Under the pieces are notes generated by a model that saw only the letters and a program-made list of their open reading frames with translations, did not search any database and was not told the origin of the DNA. 64,000 bases of DNA, from the NCBI GenBank assembly GCA_958510875.1, contig OY294068.1:16531282-16595281 (forward strand), read 5' to 3'. This DNA is from Endomychus coccineus (taxonomy: Eukaryota > Arthropoda > Insecta > Coleoptera > Endomychidae). The translations under genes and the position numbers were made by a program. Below, in pieces: positions 9,691 through 22,290 of this stretch (the first letter of the stretch is position 1; the number at the start of each line of letters is the position of its first letter).

Positions 9691-10050
9691 CGGTGCTTCC
9701 GTAGCTTTTCTGCAGAATTTGCAGGGCATTTATTTGACAAATTTTTCTGATATGTTCATTTTCAGTGCACCGTCATCAATTCTGTTGAATTTCATATGTT
9801 ATTCGTACTTTCTCTCATGCATTCCTAGAACCCCTGTATCTCCTGAGACCCACTGAAGGGCAATTATGTTATGCACTTCCGAAGTTTTCAGTTTGGTTTC
9901 GCGGTCAAGAACAAGCTGATGATGTTCGAGCTCGATTTTATGGTTGCTTGACTATGTAACATGATTTCCATCTCTTGGTATCCTTTGTCCAGATTGAGTT
10001 GTGAGTTGTTGGTTTCCGAGAAGTTTGTTCTTTACCAAAAGGCTCCTGCC
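9690..10050 (-). pseudogene. Possible heavily decayed non-LTR RNase H domain
   Basis: In frames on the minus strand I can pick out LDKGYQEMEIMLHSQATIKSS, close to the DSQAAIKAL block of retrotransposon RNase H. Downstream there is LQWVSGDTGVLGMHE, close to the VPGHSGV-GNE block. They are in the right order and spacing, but frameshifts separate them. The plus-strand frame at 9596-9856 that overlaps this is likely a shadow. Assignment is tentative. Confidence 0.35.
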
Positions 10051-10785
10051 TCGTAGCTTCTGCTGTTTTGGAGCCACGATATATCGACATGTTCTATGTC
10101 TCCACCCTTTTCTGTTTCCGGAGTGGGTTTGGAAGTAGTCTGTTAAGATGAAGACTTTGGCAGGAGTCGTTATCCTTCCTCCGAAATGTTATGAATCTCT
10201 GAGATTTAACATTTTCTTGGTTCAGTAGCATGGCAAATAACTATTTCATCTACTTATTAGTGTTTGTTCATGTCATGGTTTATTACATTATGTTATGGCT
10301 ATAGCGGATAGAGTTTTCTCTACTGTCTTCTTTATATTATACCAGCTGTTGTCTGCGAAATAAAAACAGCTAATACATGTAAAAAAAGTAGTCTGCTTCT
10401 CCATTGCGATGTCATTCCACAAGTTTCCAAGACTTAATGCCTAGTTCAAATGAATAGAAACAGCTAAAGACGTGGCAAATCCTGGAATTATGAACTATAT
10501 CTGTGAAAGTTTATTTGGATTGACAGGGATATCTACGATATGGATTGGTGTGTTAAGGACGTCAGAAGTCTGTCATGTAAACGTCATCTGATGTATTATT
10601 ATAGACAGTCTAAATTGTTATAATTATCCATCAATCTTTAGAACTGTCTGTCTTTTACCCCATTTGGGATGGAGTTATACCTATATGTGTAGATTATCTA
10701 TATATGCTAAAATCTGTATTCTATACTACGCTTTCAAGATCTATCTATTCTGTAATTAAAAACTAGATTATAACATATAGCAGAC

Positions 10786-11026
10786 CATAGTCAAAGTATA
10801 AAGGTCTGCTGGAGTCTCCCTACCATCGTTTCTCGCGTAAGGTGACGTCACTTAGCTCCTCCAATCACAGCCTTGCTCTCATCGGCTCGTCGCCGGCACG
10901 AAACCACATCATATTATGTCGTCGACAATAACATTCAATAAACGAAATAAACGACCAATCAGCTTGCACTCGAATTTTAGAAATAGTAGGAGGGAGACTC
11001 CAGCAGACCTTTATACTTTGACTATG
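10786..11026. mobile_element. 241-bp MITE with 36-bp perfect terminal inverted repeats and 8-bp target duplication
   Basis: Bases 10786-10821 and 10991-11026 are perfect 36-bp inverted repeats beginning CATAGTCAAAGTATAAAGG. They are flanked by TAGCAGAC at 10778-10785 and again at 11027-11034, an exact 8-bp target duplication. An 8-bp duplication with CA termini fits hAT or P-type transposases. The interior has no coding capacity, but holds a TGACGTCA palindrome (about 10843) and two CCAAT boxes. The perfect repeats imply a recent insertion. Confidence 0.88.
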
Positions 11027-11039
11027 TAGCAGACTGCAT

Positions 11040-12180
11040 CGGGATATGTTATATAATGATGTTTCAGCCTTTGACCAATGGGAAACGTGGCTCTCTCGAT
11101 AAAACTGTATAAAACTTTACTTGAGGAATTTATATTATTCCTAATCCTCAATCTTTTAATTTTTTGACAGTGTGGCTATTCAACTTAGAGAATCATGACA
11201 CTTTGGAGTTTGATCCCAATCATTGACTAGCCAGGACAAACGTGAAAAATATCATTGACATTTACCCTTTTATTTCACATGCCACTCAAGATTTGAACTC
11301 ACTGGAAGATAAGTGGAAGGATAAACGCTAATATCAATCAGATAATCTCGTACTCAACAATAACAATGAAATTTAATAATAAAAATAACTAAATTGATAA
11401 TGATAATGATAGAAGAATGTCTATGATAATTGAAGATGATAAAAAATAAATATTTTAATTATCTATATTAATAAGAAGAATAAGGAAATATAATCAAAAT
11501 CTTAGCTCAAATAAAACCTATATAATCTAAATTAAATAAAAGAGAAATAAGACTAAGATGATTGAGTTGATACCCAACCAGGATAAACCTGGGGGATTGA
11601 AACTATATGAACTGATTTGAATGTATTATTGAATTAGAACTAGAACAAAACCTTAGAATCACTAACTTTGATTGAAATTTAAGACAACTCTGATTTAGCG
11701 AAATCCACCCTTCTTAACACAAACACTGAAGAAACTATTAGGTTAAATTGATTGAACTTGACGTGATTTCTCAAGAGACTCATTCAATAGACGTGAAAGA
11801 AAATATAACTGCAGGTCTTGGGCATTGCCTCTGGTATTTGTGATTCGTGCTCTTTCTCAAGAACCAATCAACAATTAAGGAATTGTTTAACTAATAAGCA
11901 GTCAGATTCCTCTTTTGAGGTTTCTAGTTCTGAATGTTTTCAGTGGGTATTTCTAAACCTATCTGCCCCTTCCTAAATATTACTAACTGATTTGAAGGTA
12001 CATATTGACCTATGGTATCATATCACCCTCCTTGAAGCGGGTGTGAATAGTCTTGTATTTATTTTAGAAATCCCTTCACTTTTCTCAAGCCACATTTGTT
12101 ATTGATTCTAAACAGAAAATATCTGACAACTTCCGGACGTAATTGTTATTTTGCTTCCAGATATTTTAATTATACATTAA
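11040..12180 (+). repeat. Repeat A, copy 1 (about 1.1 kb, unclassified)
   Basis: This region matches, in reverse orientation, 52910-52396 followed by 48775-48050, at clear but imperfect similarity through its whole length. Shared anchors include 'gatacccaaccaggataaac', 'tctgatttagcgaaat' and 'ttctcaagaaccaat'. Here the repeat is uninterrupted, so it shows the structure before later insertions. It has no coding frame, and the middle (11330-11560) is rich in ATA/GATAAT simple sequence. Class unknown; it could be a non-autonomous element or a non-LTR untranslated region. Confidence 0.75.
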
Positions 12181-15100
12181 ATTTTGATTTTATAAAAATG
12201 ATTCTGTTTTGAATATTGGAGATGACCTTTACTAAGCCCGCAATACACTCAGCTACTTTTTTGAAGCAATCAATTATTCAGATTCACGCCTTGTTGTTGA
12301 ATACAGCGTTCATATGATAACCGTTGTTCCGGTTGCTATGGTTACATATTGATTGATTGATTGCGGGACAGTGAGTATTGCCAACACTATTATTAATAAT
12401 TGATAAGAGCTTGTTAGAGAAAGTATAGACGACTGACAGGAATGGCATATTCCACGCTCTCGAACCGTAGTCTTCGCCTTAGGCTCGGAATAGAAACTTT
12501 CCGCTCTTTTGGAATTGGATTGTCGAATATACTATTATGTTGTGATATTGTTGAAGTTAGGTCACGAATGTTTTAACGATTGTCATGTTGCGTTAAGTGC
12601 ATTAAATGTCATAATCAAATAAAGATATCGCTCATCTAACTTTTCATCATTATTTCGAAAGAAGTTATATGAAAATTCAAATTATATGTACAGTTCTACC
12701 ACCAAACAAACCAGAAAAATTGGATGGATCATTATTAAAAAGTGAGCAAAACAAGGGTAGACTCTATACAGATTTAACAAAGCTTCACACACATATACAA
12801 AGATAAACGATGTTTTGCTCCCTATAAATATTATATCATGCTTGGGTCTTGAGGCCCAATGAGCTGTTACACGTATTCATCTTTTTACTTTTCTTAGGCG
12901 ACACGCCACTAACTCTGCTACAAACATTTAATTTCACAGATTATGTATTACTTATACTACTTAAATACTATTTTGCTCGGACTTGTATAAAAATAAGCCG
13001 CTTACAGGGATTAATAATATTTCAAAATTTTATTTTACTTCTGAAGTAAATATAAATTCGTGCTGTTGATGGAACATTCATTATTTTAAGCTTCTTTGTT
13101 TCCACCGGGATTGCACATTTGGATTTTAGTAATTTCAGATGACCATACGAATATATTATCACTACTCACCTAATTATATATATGTACAGGGTGTCCCATT
13201 TTTCAGCTTGTTTCGTAGTTCCGTAGAATCGGATCATTTACCAAATCTGGTTAATTTCAAAAAAATATCAAAAAGGACATTTCTTAATTCCCACTCTGCG
13301 TTTGTTTTCTAGAGATGTGAAGAAATTCAAGGGCTCTTTTACGTGGCATTCTACTTTCCTCACTCTTTGAAATATGAGGGAAGTTTTGTGAACGGTCTAG
13401 AAAAAAATTCCAATTCATTCGAGAATATAAGTTTCAGCCTTTCTGAACCCGTTTAGATTATTTTTGTGAGGTCTGGTGTGCATTCACAAACCACTGTAAG
13501 GACGGTTGAGCCGTTCCTATTGGTCTTACCAATTTGAAAAGTTGCAAATCGCTTAGTGGTTGCAATAGGAATGTAGATATTGTCTTGGGCTTTGTAGCTC
13601 TTTTGTGAGTGGTAATTTTGGGATTCATCGTCAGTTTTTCAAATGAAATATAATAATTGAGATTAAATAATTGATATAAATATCATAATCATGCATATGT
13701 TCGAAATTGAAATTGTCCAATTTATAAATAACGTCATCGTAGTAATGACGTCACATTTTTGAATCTACTCATGTACCCTACATATTACCTACTTGCTTTA
13801 ATCAAGGATTCTATATCATAATGTGACCAAAAGGTCCCCAAAAGATCCAATTTAGACTACTACAGCCAAGATACTGAACTTAATTGGATAAATTCGTGAT
13901 TCAAACTCACCAATCAAAATATGTTCTATAGTATAACTAATTAGCAATAATAACATAATTTACCGATTATCGATCAATTGAGAATAACGATATCAAAAGA
14001 ATTATTTAACTGAATCAAAATTCTGTTATATGTGAATTCTTGAGACCGTTTCGTTTTCACGACCTTCATCAAAAGACGTTTGGAAACTAATTAATCAACT
14101 GTAGCGATATAATTCTTGAACTAATTGTACTGAGCACTAAGCGTCTTCATTGCATTGATTTCAATAAAAAATTTCCACTTCGAATAATTGGAATGGTAAC
14201 ACTAACTTCCAAAATATGAATATGTATCAAAAAACCACTAGACAGTGATTTTTGTTTAGTTAAAGTACTGGTGGTATTACCCTTCCAGAAATGCTCTAGG
14301 CAGTGTTTCAACTACATACTGGTCCAACATTATTTTAGCTCTGAGTTGGCGAATATCTCGTTTATGTTGGAGTCGGTGCTTTTGACCGCGCGCGTGTCTT
14401 CAGGGAAACAAGACACGAACATTTTTGTACATTTTCCGTAGCTGCGTCAAAAACGGAGACTTCAAGTAGAAATATAGTTCTGGAATAATTGGAGAAGTGA
14501 GGGAAGCAAAAACAATACTAGTTGCTTGGAAATTGTATTTTCTCGGTTTTGTCATAGGAGAAATAGTTGAATCTACAAGCAAATATATTCAAAAGCTCAC
14601 GACAAAATTTGCATTCTCTATCACAGGGTGGTATGCTGGATTTATTTATATATAAACAGGAGCTGAAAAGAAGGTATGTGGCAGATTTGACCGTCACGTG
14701 AGTTTAATGGAGCGTGTACTGGCCGGTTGAATCAGCGTTATTCTAAACACAGGGGGGGTGTAGGCAAATGTTGCCTCTAAGCCAATCAGATGCATCCATC
14801 ATCTCTAGATTTTTTTTTGAAATTTTGGGTTGTGGAACTATACATACCTATCATTATATAATATCTAATGATGGAACTACATAATAATTCATCATTGAAA
14901 TGAATGAATAATCTATTTGGACTGATGATCGAGTGTTTGATAAGAGGAGAGAATAAGTAAAACCTATGATATTGGATTATAGTAGCTCTATGTAATACAC
15001 TAGCTTCTCCATATATCTATAGTTTTCTTAGAACTTTACATACTTAGGCTACTGCTTGAAAATGAGTACGCAAACAATTTCTATTGTTACAGTTGTTCAA

Positions 15101-16603
15101 GCTTAACATATTCATATTTTTATACATATTGACAATAATTATGACAAGTCATTTAAAGTATCATTTTCTGTATATTATCTATTATAGCTTCTGTGGATGT
15201 ATTTACGACACATCTGTAAGTCGTAATTGTGTCAATTTGTCATCAGCCGACGAAGTGTTATTGATGAGTTGACATGACCTATTTATATGGGCACTTCTAA
15301 GAATGGTTGTATTGTCTGGGATTTCTGGTCAACACATATGTAGCCAACGATAGCAGCTACTACCCTTCTTTACAGACCTTTTTATTCTTAAACTTGCCTG
15401 AAGTAAACGACTATTAGAAAATATAAAATTCATACAAAGCTCATTCATCGAGCAACATCATTATATTACTAAACATTCAAATCAAATTCATTCAACGAGC
15501 AACATCATTACATTGCTATAACAATCACATCAACATCACTTCAGCAAGCAAAATTAATACTTGCAATAACATTAACATATCATCAATCTTATAATCGAAC
15601 GTTAACCTAGAGACTTACAACTTTAGGGAAACTAGCCTTCATAAATAAGGCGACTCAGTTCTGTTAGTGTAGTTTGTACATAACTGTATATAGGTGTGAA
15701 TAAATAACTTTATATCATCAAGTGCTATTTCTTCAACCAACTACCATCATACTGAGTCATACAAGAAGCTTAAACAACAGCAGCATTCAGCACAACAGTA
15801 TAATACTTACAAGAAATTAATTTTCCTGTGGTATAATGAAAATAATGTGAATAGGGTAAAGGAAATTTAATCGATCATCTAAATGTGTTATTTCAAATCT
15901 TTAAAAATGGGACGAAGTTATTTTCTCTCGCAATCACATGAACGAAGGGCACATTGCATGTTGAAATACTATCCATACATGGCTATAAACATAGGTCGCG
16001 ATTCTAACTAAAACTCGCATGTCGATCGAAAAATATATCTGACAGGAATGTAGTTGGTTATTGATCGAAGAACGGTTTAAGGATTATATTGTTCTGTCTC
16101 ACGTTGGAAAGAGTAATGCACAAACTACGTAACCTGTAATATCACCCAAATTGATTACTAGGTATACATTTTTCATCATAACATTCACCACCCTACACTT
16201 TTCTCAAAACAAATCATATTATCTTATGCAATAGTTACTAGTATATTATATTGTTGTTTCTTTTTTGAAATTTAATTTTACTCACTAGAAAGCAAAAGAG
16301 GATCATCTGAGGACTCACGTCGCTGCCGGGAAGCTGAATAATTTTTCGTAAAATTCCCGAGGTACATAAATGTTTGAATAATATATTTACATATCTTGTC
16401 CAAATAATATGTGCCTTATAGCCCTTCAGAAAGAGCGGAAAACCACCCCAATTTTTTCTTTCAAATGCAACACTATGGCTTATGATACCCCTCATTGGGA
16501 AGGGGACATAAAAATGAATCCAGCTTACTGATCATATTTCATATTTTTCAAGACGTCAAGGGTTTCATGAAATAAAAATGTGATTTTTAACTTTAATTAC
16601 TTT
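12181..16603. other. Long unassigned AT-rich stretch with minor repeat scraps
   Basis: No gene can be supported over this 4.4 kb. At 13189 'tacagggtgtcccatttt' begins a sequence of the kind found at ends of some insect DNA transposons (compare the ends of the palindrome at 55761-56670). Bases 15440-15500 carry two direct copies of a 'cattcatcgagcaacatcatta'-like segment. A 7-bp stem lies near 14394-14416. The few short open frames (for example 12849-13049 and 15084-15272) show no recognisable domain or codon signal. Confidence 0.5.
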
Positions 16604-16858
16604 TCAACGTAACAGTCGCTCGAAATGTGCGCCGTTCACTTGTTAGCATCTTCCTAATCTGTGATAGGTTTCGTCCCTTACATTATGTAACATTACCGGT
16701 ATTGTTTTCCTGGTTGCATCTCTTATTCCTTTTTTCACCTCATCATTTTTGTTTGGTTCTTGGATGTAAACCTTACTTTTAAGGTGTCTCCAGAAAAAGG
16801 AATCCAGTGGTGTAAGATCGGGAGACCTTGCCGGTCACTCACCTTGTCTTCCAATAGT
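16604..16858 (-). pseudogene. Mariner/Tc1-superfamily transposase C-terminus (pseudogene)
   Basis: One minus-strand frame encodes TIGRQGE-stop-PARSPDLTPLDSFFW, then RHLKSKVYIQEPN, GIRDATRKTIP, NVRDETYHRLGRC-stop and VNGAHFERLLR. This is the end of a DDE transposase of the IS630/Tc1/mariner superfamily, where the RSPDLTPLDFFLW block contains the last catalytic acidic residue. Only two in-frame stops and no frameshift disrupt this 85-codon slice. The N-terminal half is not visible upstream (16859 onward). Role when active: cut-and-paste transposition at TA sites. Confidence 0.72.
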
Positions 16859-17139
16859 TATAGGGCTCAATTTTATAAAGGTCTAATATACGGAATGTAA
16901 TTTACGATAATGAAAGGTGTGAGTGTGAAGTCATACTATCGGAGTCGATAATAGAAGTGGTTTCACTCAGTTTCACTATATACGGATAATTATCGAATAG
17001 TTCAGTTTGTGAGTTGGGGAATTAGGCCGACTAATTAAGTTTTGTGAAAAATTGCTTTTGCATCATATCCTATGAACCCTTAAGGTCATTCATGACTCTT
17101 TATCAACTCGCCGAACCCCTCGATCGCTCCTATAGTATA

Positions 17140-17930
17140 AAATACCCCAAATTATCATTTTAGACCAATATTTGATTTTTGAAAAAATGACAATTATCCT
17201 CGGAAATGGGGTATACGAGATTTTCTGGGTCAGTGATCTTGAATCCGGTGACTTTTCTGGAAAATTCATACCACGGCCGGGAAAAAGGGAAAATTTGGAC
17301 TAATTTTACACGCGATTTGCGTTTTCTACGTCATCAAGGTTAGCAGTCACTCATAACAATTACGAATAACGGAAAACAATGAAAATTAACCGAAAACTAT
17401 GGAAAAACTGGAACGAAAATTTCAATTTTGTTGGAATGATCGTGTGATAGGTCGCTATTATGGGGATTTTTTTGGTCGCTGATCACGGTTTCTATATTTA
17501 AAATGTTCGAAATAAGCATTTCCCGGAAAAACAGGAAAAATTATAGACCAATCTATTTCTACGTTAGGGTGAAATTTTGACCCATTACCAGTCGTCCGGT
17601 TAACTTGAAATTTGGGAGTTGTTCATCATTCGGGTGATAATGTATTATGACATATTCAAAAAAGGAAAAACAAGATGGCGGACGTGTATATGGCGCAGGA
17701 GTACATGATTTCTTAGTCAAAATTCACTAATTCAAGATGGCGCGCGAATTTTGTGATCATGCTCTGATTCTTTTCAAAATTGGTATATGGGAGTTTTGGA
17801 AGTTGGGGATCACGATTTTTAGTGAAAATTCAAAAATTCAAGATGGCGGACGATGTGATTGTGGTTCTAGTTTATTGAAAATTGGTATATAGTTTGGTTT
17901 TGGGAGTTGGATATCATGATTTTTTACTCC
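17140..17930. repeat. Tandem-repeat segment sharing a GGTCGCTGATCACG core with other fold-back elements
   Basis: From about 17655 to 17930 there are roughly 100-bp diverged direct repeats, each carrying AAGATGGCGGACG-like and AAATTGGTATATGGGAGTTTTGG-like parts (AAGATGGCG near 17672, 17733 and 17839) followed by GGATCACGATTTTT. Upstream, TTGGTCGCTGATCACGG occurs near 17487 and a diverged form near 17229. The same core recurs at about 40746, 48961 and 49101. No coding capacity was found. This looks like the arm of a non-autonomous DNA transposon. Confidence 0.55.
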
Positions 17931-18249
17931 TTTTTAGTACACTTTATTTTAACGAGAAATCTATAACGGAACCATACAATCTGGCCACACTGACATCATG
18001 CCACTGCCGCAGCCTACTAGCGATTTCCTCACTGGCGACGGACCACCATACCATCAGGTCCTTTTGAATTGAGAAAAATAGGAGAAATAATATTAAATAA
18101 CTTCCTTCCCTTTTCAATGTTATGGTTCCAGTTTTGTGTTGATTGTCGTTCACATACTGTTCATTTTGAAATGTCAAAATTATAAGTACCACCAGAGAAA
18201 ATTTGGTTTGAAAATTTTGAAAAAATCAAAGAAAACTACAATGAGAAAA

Positions 18250-18565
18250 CCTTTGGGCGCTCATTATTAATTTTATATCAAAAATTGCTGAAATTAACAT
18301 TTAATAAAAGATAAAATGAAGGTGTTTCAAAAAAATATAAGATTTTTTTATTTATAAAAGTTTGTAACAGCTTATTTCAAGCTAAAATATTGCAAAATAT
18401 TCCGTTAAAAATAAATATTATAAATAATAATTGTTGTAATAATTGTAAATAATAATTAATTATTTACAATTGAATCATTTTCATCATCTGGATCATCATT
18501 TTCAAGTATTTTCAAACAACATGATTTTTTTAAACAAATATAAAATTCATAATGAGCGCCCCAAA
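18250..18565 (-). mobile_element. Short fold-back with a possible transposase C-terminal scrap
   Basis: Near-perfect inverted segments of about 25 bp containing GGGCGCTCATTAT sit at about 18253-18277 and 18539-18563. In between, on the minus strand, a frame ends KSCCLKILENDDPDDENDS with a stop four codons later. A similar acidic ending (HENDDSDDEY-stop) lies on the minus strand at 49366-49392 inside palindromic element B. The shared ending suggests both derive from one autonomous parent with a Cys-containing, acidic C-terminus. Weak evidence. Confidence 0.35.
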
Positions 18566-19690
18566 AAATCCATATGAAGGTACGTTGGATGTTAGGTTTC
18601 GACTAAATTATTTCAATAAAGAAATCTCAAGTTGAATCGTGTACTATGATGAAAATTCAGACTCCATCATTCTATCGCATTATGTTTCATTTAATTTAAT
18701 ACGTCGATGCGGACGACGATACATGAAAATATCCAAACTTGTCATTGTAGAAAAATAAATTGGATATGAGTTTAAATTTAAAACATAATATCCATAGCAA
18801 ATGCTTCAACATTCAAATCCCTTTGTAGTTTAAACACGCTGCACCAATGGATGACGTTGTTTTTGTAATCCTATTCTAGTTTATGAATTCATAAACGTGA
18901 TGTATCCTAATAATATAAAACAAAGGCCTTGTAATGAAAATGTAGATTTTACAGAAGGGACTAGGTCGTTTTCATTAGGTATTCATGTTTTTTGATTTAA
19001 AATCGTCTACGCTTCTCTTCGTTGATGTTTATTTGTACAAATGAATTTATATCCTTTTATAACTAAAATATGATATAGGTACGTTCATGCGATATTTTAT
19101 TAAGCGATCGAATTTATCGCATCGGATACTACACAGAAATTTAATTAGTCTGTGACAGAATAACGTTGATGGAACTGTATCAATAGTGTGCAAATAAGAA
19201 CTGGAAATACTGTCATTAAATAATATGCAATGAAATTGTTTGAATATAATGGCAGAATACATGACAATTAACCACGATTATCCAATACAATAACAATTGA
19301 ATAAAATTAATCGCTAAATAATGCAAATGTTTCCTTTGATAGCACGTGCCATTTTGGATTGAATTGAATATTATAGCTGGATGAATATGAATATTGGACG
19401 CTGATTGAAACTGTTTTACGGAAATCAGGATTAGGACATATATCACTTGTTCGTGAATTTTTACCGTCCATCGCAGGTTCAGGTCATTCAACTCCACAAC
19501 ATTTCCAGCTACAGATCCTGGAGAGGCATAGACAAAATTCTTTTAACTATCACAAAAAGAAGACAAAAGAGTTGTTAGATGCTAACCCTCAAATATAAGT
19601 TTTGAACGCGGATAAAATACATGAATGAATGGTACAAAAATAAGAGAATTCCTATTGAATTGAAAAATTGATTAATTTGCCATAATGGGC
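18566..19690. other. Unassigned AT-rich stretch
   Basis: The frames at 19047-19262 and 19216-19497 show no recognised domain. Nothing else is apparent. Confidence 0.5.
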
Positions 19691-21325
19691 AAGCACCTTA
19701 TATATATGAGCTTCCAAAACTGCATAAAAGTGATATACTTCCAAGACCCATTGTAAGTAATATTGGAGCGCCTATCTACAATTACAATTAAGATTTTATC
19801 AAAATCTATCAACAATATAATAGGAAAAAATGGATTTTATGCGAAAGACTTATGGCGATTTAATGAATTCATGAAAAAACCAATCTGTACCCGTAGATCA
19901 TCTATTAATATAAGTCTTTGGAAGTGGTTTCTTCATTCACCAATATACCAGTCGTTTGGGCATTGAGTAGCATTAAAAAATGTTAGGCAGAGATAAAAAA
20001 AAAACCACACACGTCTAGATCAATTTGAATTCATAAACGCAGTGAAGTTATGTTTAGAATGCACTTTTTTCAAAACGGTGAGCAATATTTTGGGAAAATA
20101 TTCGGCCAGCAATGAAATCTCCTATCCCAGCTACTATCGCTAACCTAGTAATGGAATGCCTAGAGGAATCTGTAATAAATTCATTAGATTTTCAACCCGT
20201 ATTTTTTGAACGGTATGTAGATGATTGCCTAATGTGTGTTCCCAATGATAAAATTCAGTATGTGATTGATAAATTCAACAATTTCCACTGTAAACGTCAA
20301 TTTACTTGTGAAATAGGAGTGAATATTGAAAACCAGGAACACACTCACATTGGTTGAACAGAATTTCCATATTTATCAAGGTATAATCTGCTATAATTAT
20401 TTATGAATAAATATGGCAATCATCTATTGGAAATATTCAAAAATTTACTATACACATATTTACTGAAACTTGCATTGTATTCCGTTAAGGAGTACCTCAG
20501 TACCTAATTTCCAGTTCACATTTGAATGTTACTTAATCCGTGTTATAATATTTATATTTGATTGTGTAAATGTTTCATGATAATTAGCTATATACTTTGT
20601 GCTCGATCAATGATTATTATATGTATTCAATTCTTTATTGAATTGATTTTTAATTATTTGATTGTTACTGACTTCTTTGATAACATACTGTATGTCTTTG
20701 TACTGTGTTTTCATAAGCGAATGAATTGAAACTGGAATAGAAACATGTGTTTCCTAGATGTAAACATTAGGCATGATGCAAATGGAAAAAAAAGCTTCGT
20801 GGCTACTAAAGAAGTTTGGTCTCAGCGTTATCTCCACTTCAATTCCGTTGCACCAAAAACTTATAAAAATGTGTCATAAACATCCTCACAGATCGCGCAG
20901 TTAAATTGTCTCACCCAGAGAACAGTCCAAAAAATTTAGAAATTGTTCGTAATACATTGGAGATGAATGGCTACCGAAAAACATTTTTCATTCCCATCAT
21001 TAAAGAAAGAATTAACAAAATCTATAATGGAACGTCATGTATAAATAACGTAAACGGTAATACAGATAACTTCTTAACATTAGAATACATTCCGGAGACC
21101 TCAGAGAAAATTGGGAAATGTTTAAAAAAGTATAATATAAATATTGCGCATAAACGTATTAACTATGTTGAAAAATATTTTTCAAATCTAAAACCTTTAA
21201 TACCTAAAAATAAACAAACTCACACAGTATACAAATTAAATTGTTTATATTGTGATGGGATGAAAATAATAAGCATACGTGTTAGTGGGACCTATTTCTC
21301 GAGAAGAATTCATATATAATAAATA
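19690..21325 (+). pseudogene. Penelope-like element reverse transcriptase, broken copy
   Basis: Pieces on the plus strand follow PLE order. About 19690-19760 reads APYIYELPKLHKSDILPRPIVS, the PLE finger motif. SLEVVSSFTNIPV near 19915 is a decayed SLDVVSLFTNIPV. 20112-20357 reads KSPIPATIANLVMECLEE and then FFERYVDDCLM, including the catalytic YVDD. FLDVNIRHDANG begins near 20750. 20906-21319 reads LSHPENSPKNLEIVRNTLEMNGY, EKIGKCLKKYNINIAHK and VYKLNCLYCDG, the linker and start of GIY-YIG. Several frameshifts occur, and about 390 bp (20360-20750) without PLE similarity interrupt the domain. The endonuclease is cut off after the CxxC. Confidence 0.8.
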
Positions 21326-21666
21326 ATATATATATGATTTGTATATAATTAGGAGAGATCATAATGAAACGTTCAGTAGAAGAATGTTTTGCCTTCAAGG
21401 TAACACAGTAACTTTTATCAAAGAATGATATGCAACATGTTGCACTGGCTTATTGAGTATTGAATACTATTGACAGTATTGACGGGTTTTAATAACAGGG
21501 CTATTTCGTTTTACGGAAACCTCCAACCATGCAGCGGATGCCTTTGTCAGATGATTCAGAAATAAATAAAGTTTTCTGAAGTAGCTCATCGAACTTAACA
21601 TAATTTCTCTATAGAGCATAAAGTTGTTTGGTTGGGAATTATATTAAAAAGCAGGAACAGTTGATA

Positions 21667-22290
21667 TTAAAAGGTTAATGGAGGGTATAAATCCAACATT
21701 ACCATTGACTTGGTGATCTCAAATTTGATATTCACATCAGAGTTCTTGAAACTCCCAAAATTACCGACCACCATATTTCGAAATGATAGATTAAGGGTAT
21801 TCTGGAAAGATTGCATAGTATGTACATCAAATACCCGGAAAATTCTTGGCTTCCGGTTGGACCAGAAGGGCGAGAGCCCCCACGGAATTCGATACAGTGA
21901 CCATTGACTCCGGCACGACAGGAGCGCCGCAGTCGGCAATTTCATCTCCTTCAATTCCACTGTGTCCAAGACCCAGATGAGTTGACCTTTATTTCTTCTG
22001 GTTAGTTTAGCTAGTGTATCTTTGAATTCTTTGGCAAGCCTTGACGTGACTCTGGATGACCATTTGTGTGTGAAAATATATATGCGCCTATTTACATAGT
22101 TTCTTTGCAAGTTTTCCATGGCACAAGTCAATATCGCATAAACCTCCGCCTGAAAAACTGCAGTAAGCGCCTAAAGTCACTGAAATGGTAATCTTCGGCA
22201 TTTTTAGGTACATTTCCGCCCATAATCCAAACCGTTTATAGATGTAAGTGAACCAAGTTAGTGATCGATTGATAACAGCTTTTTTCACAC
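21667..22290 (-). pseudogene. Non-LTR retrotransposon RNase H domain, frameshifted
   Basis: On the minus strand an N-terminal part (GAYCS-F-AE-Y and AMENLQRNYVNRRIYIFT) leads to SSRVTSRLAKEFKDTLAKLTRRNKGQLIWV. The sequence then continues in another frame as LGHSGIEGDEIADCGA. These match the RNase HI domain found at the end of some non-LTR elements (I, R1 and Loa groups): the DSQAALKAL region is damaged, while the GH-G--GNE-AD region is readable after the shift. The reverse transcriptase is absent. Confidence 0.65.

Noticed and set aside
9596..9856. 86-codon plus-strand frame with a hydrophobic start
   Set aside because: It overlaps a decayed RNase H on the other strand and shows no family match; likely a shadow frame.
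10843..10850. TGACGTCA as a functional CRE
   Set aside because: A single palindrome inside a MITE with no linked gene; mentioned only as a curiosity.
12236..12385. Short inverted ends around 'cgcaatac-ctcac'
   Set aside because: Only about a dozen paired bases, different spacing within arms, and no target duplication.
15255..15774. Possible solo LTR (TG...CA-like ends, TATA-like and AATAAA signals)
   Set aside because: No flanking duplication and no second copy in the window; the borders were chosen only because TG and CA are common.
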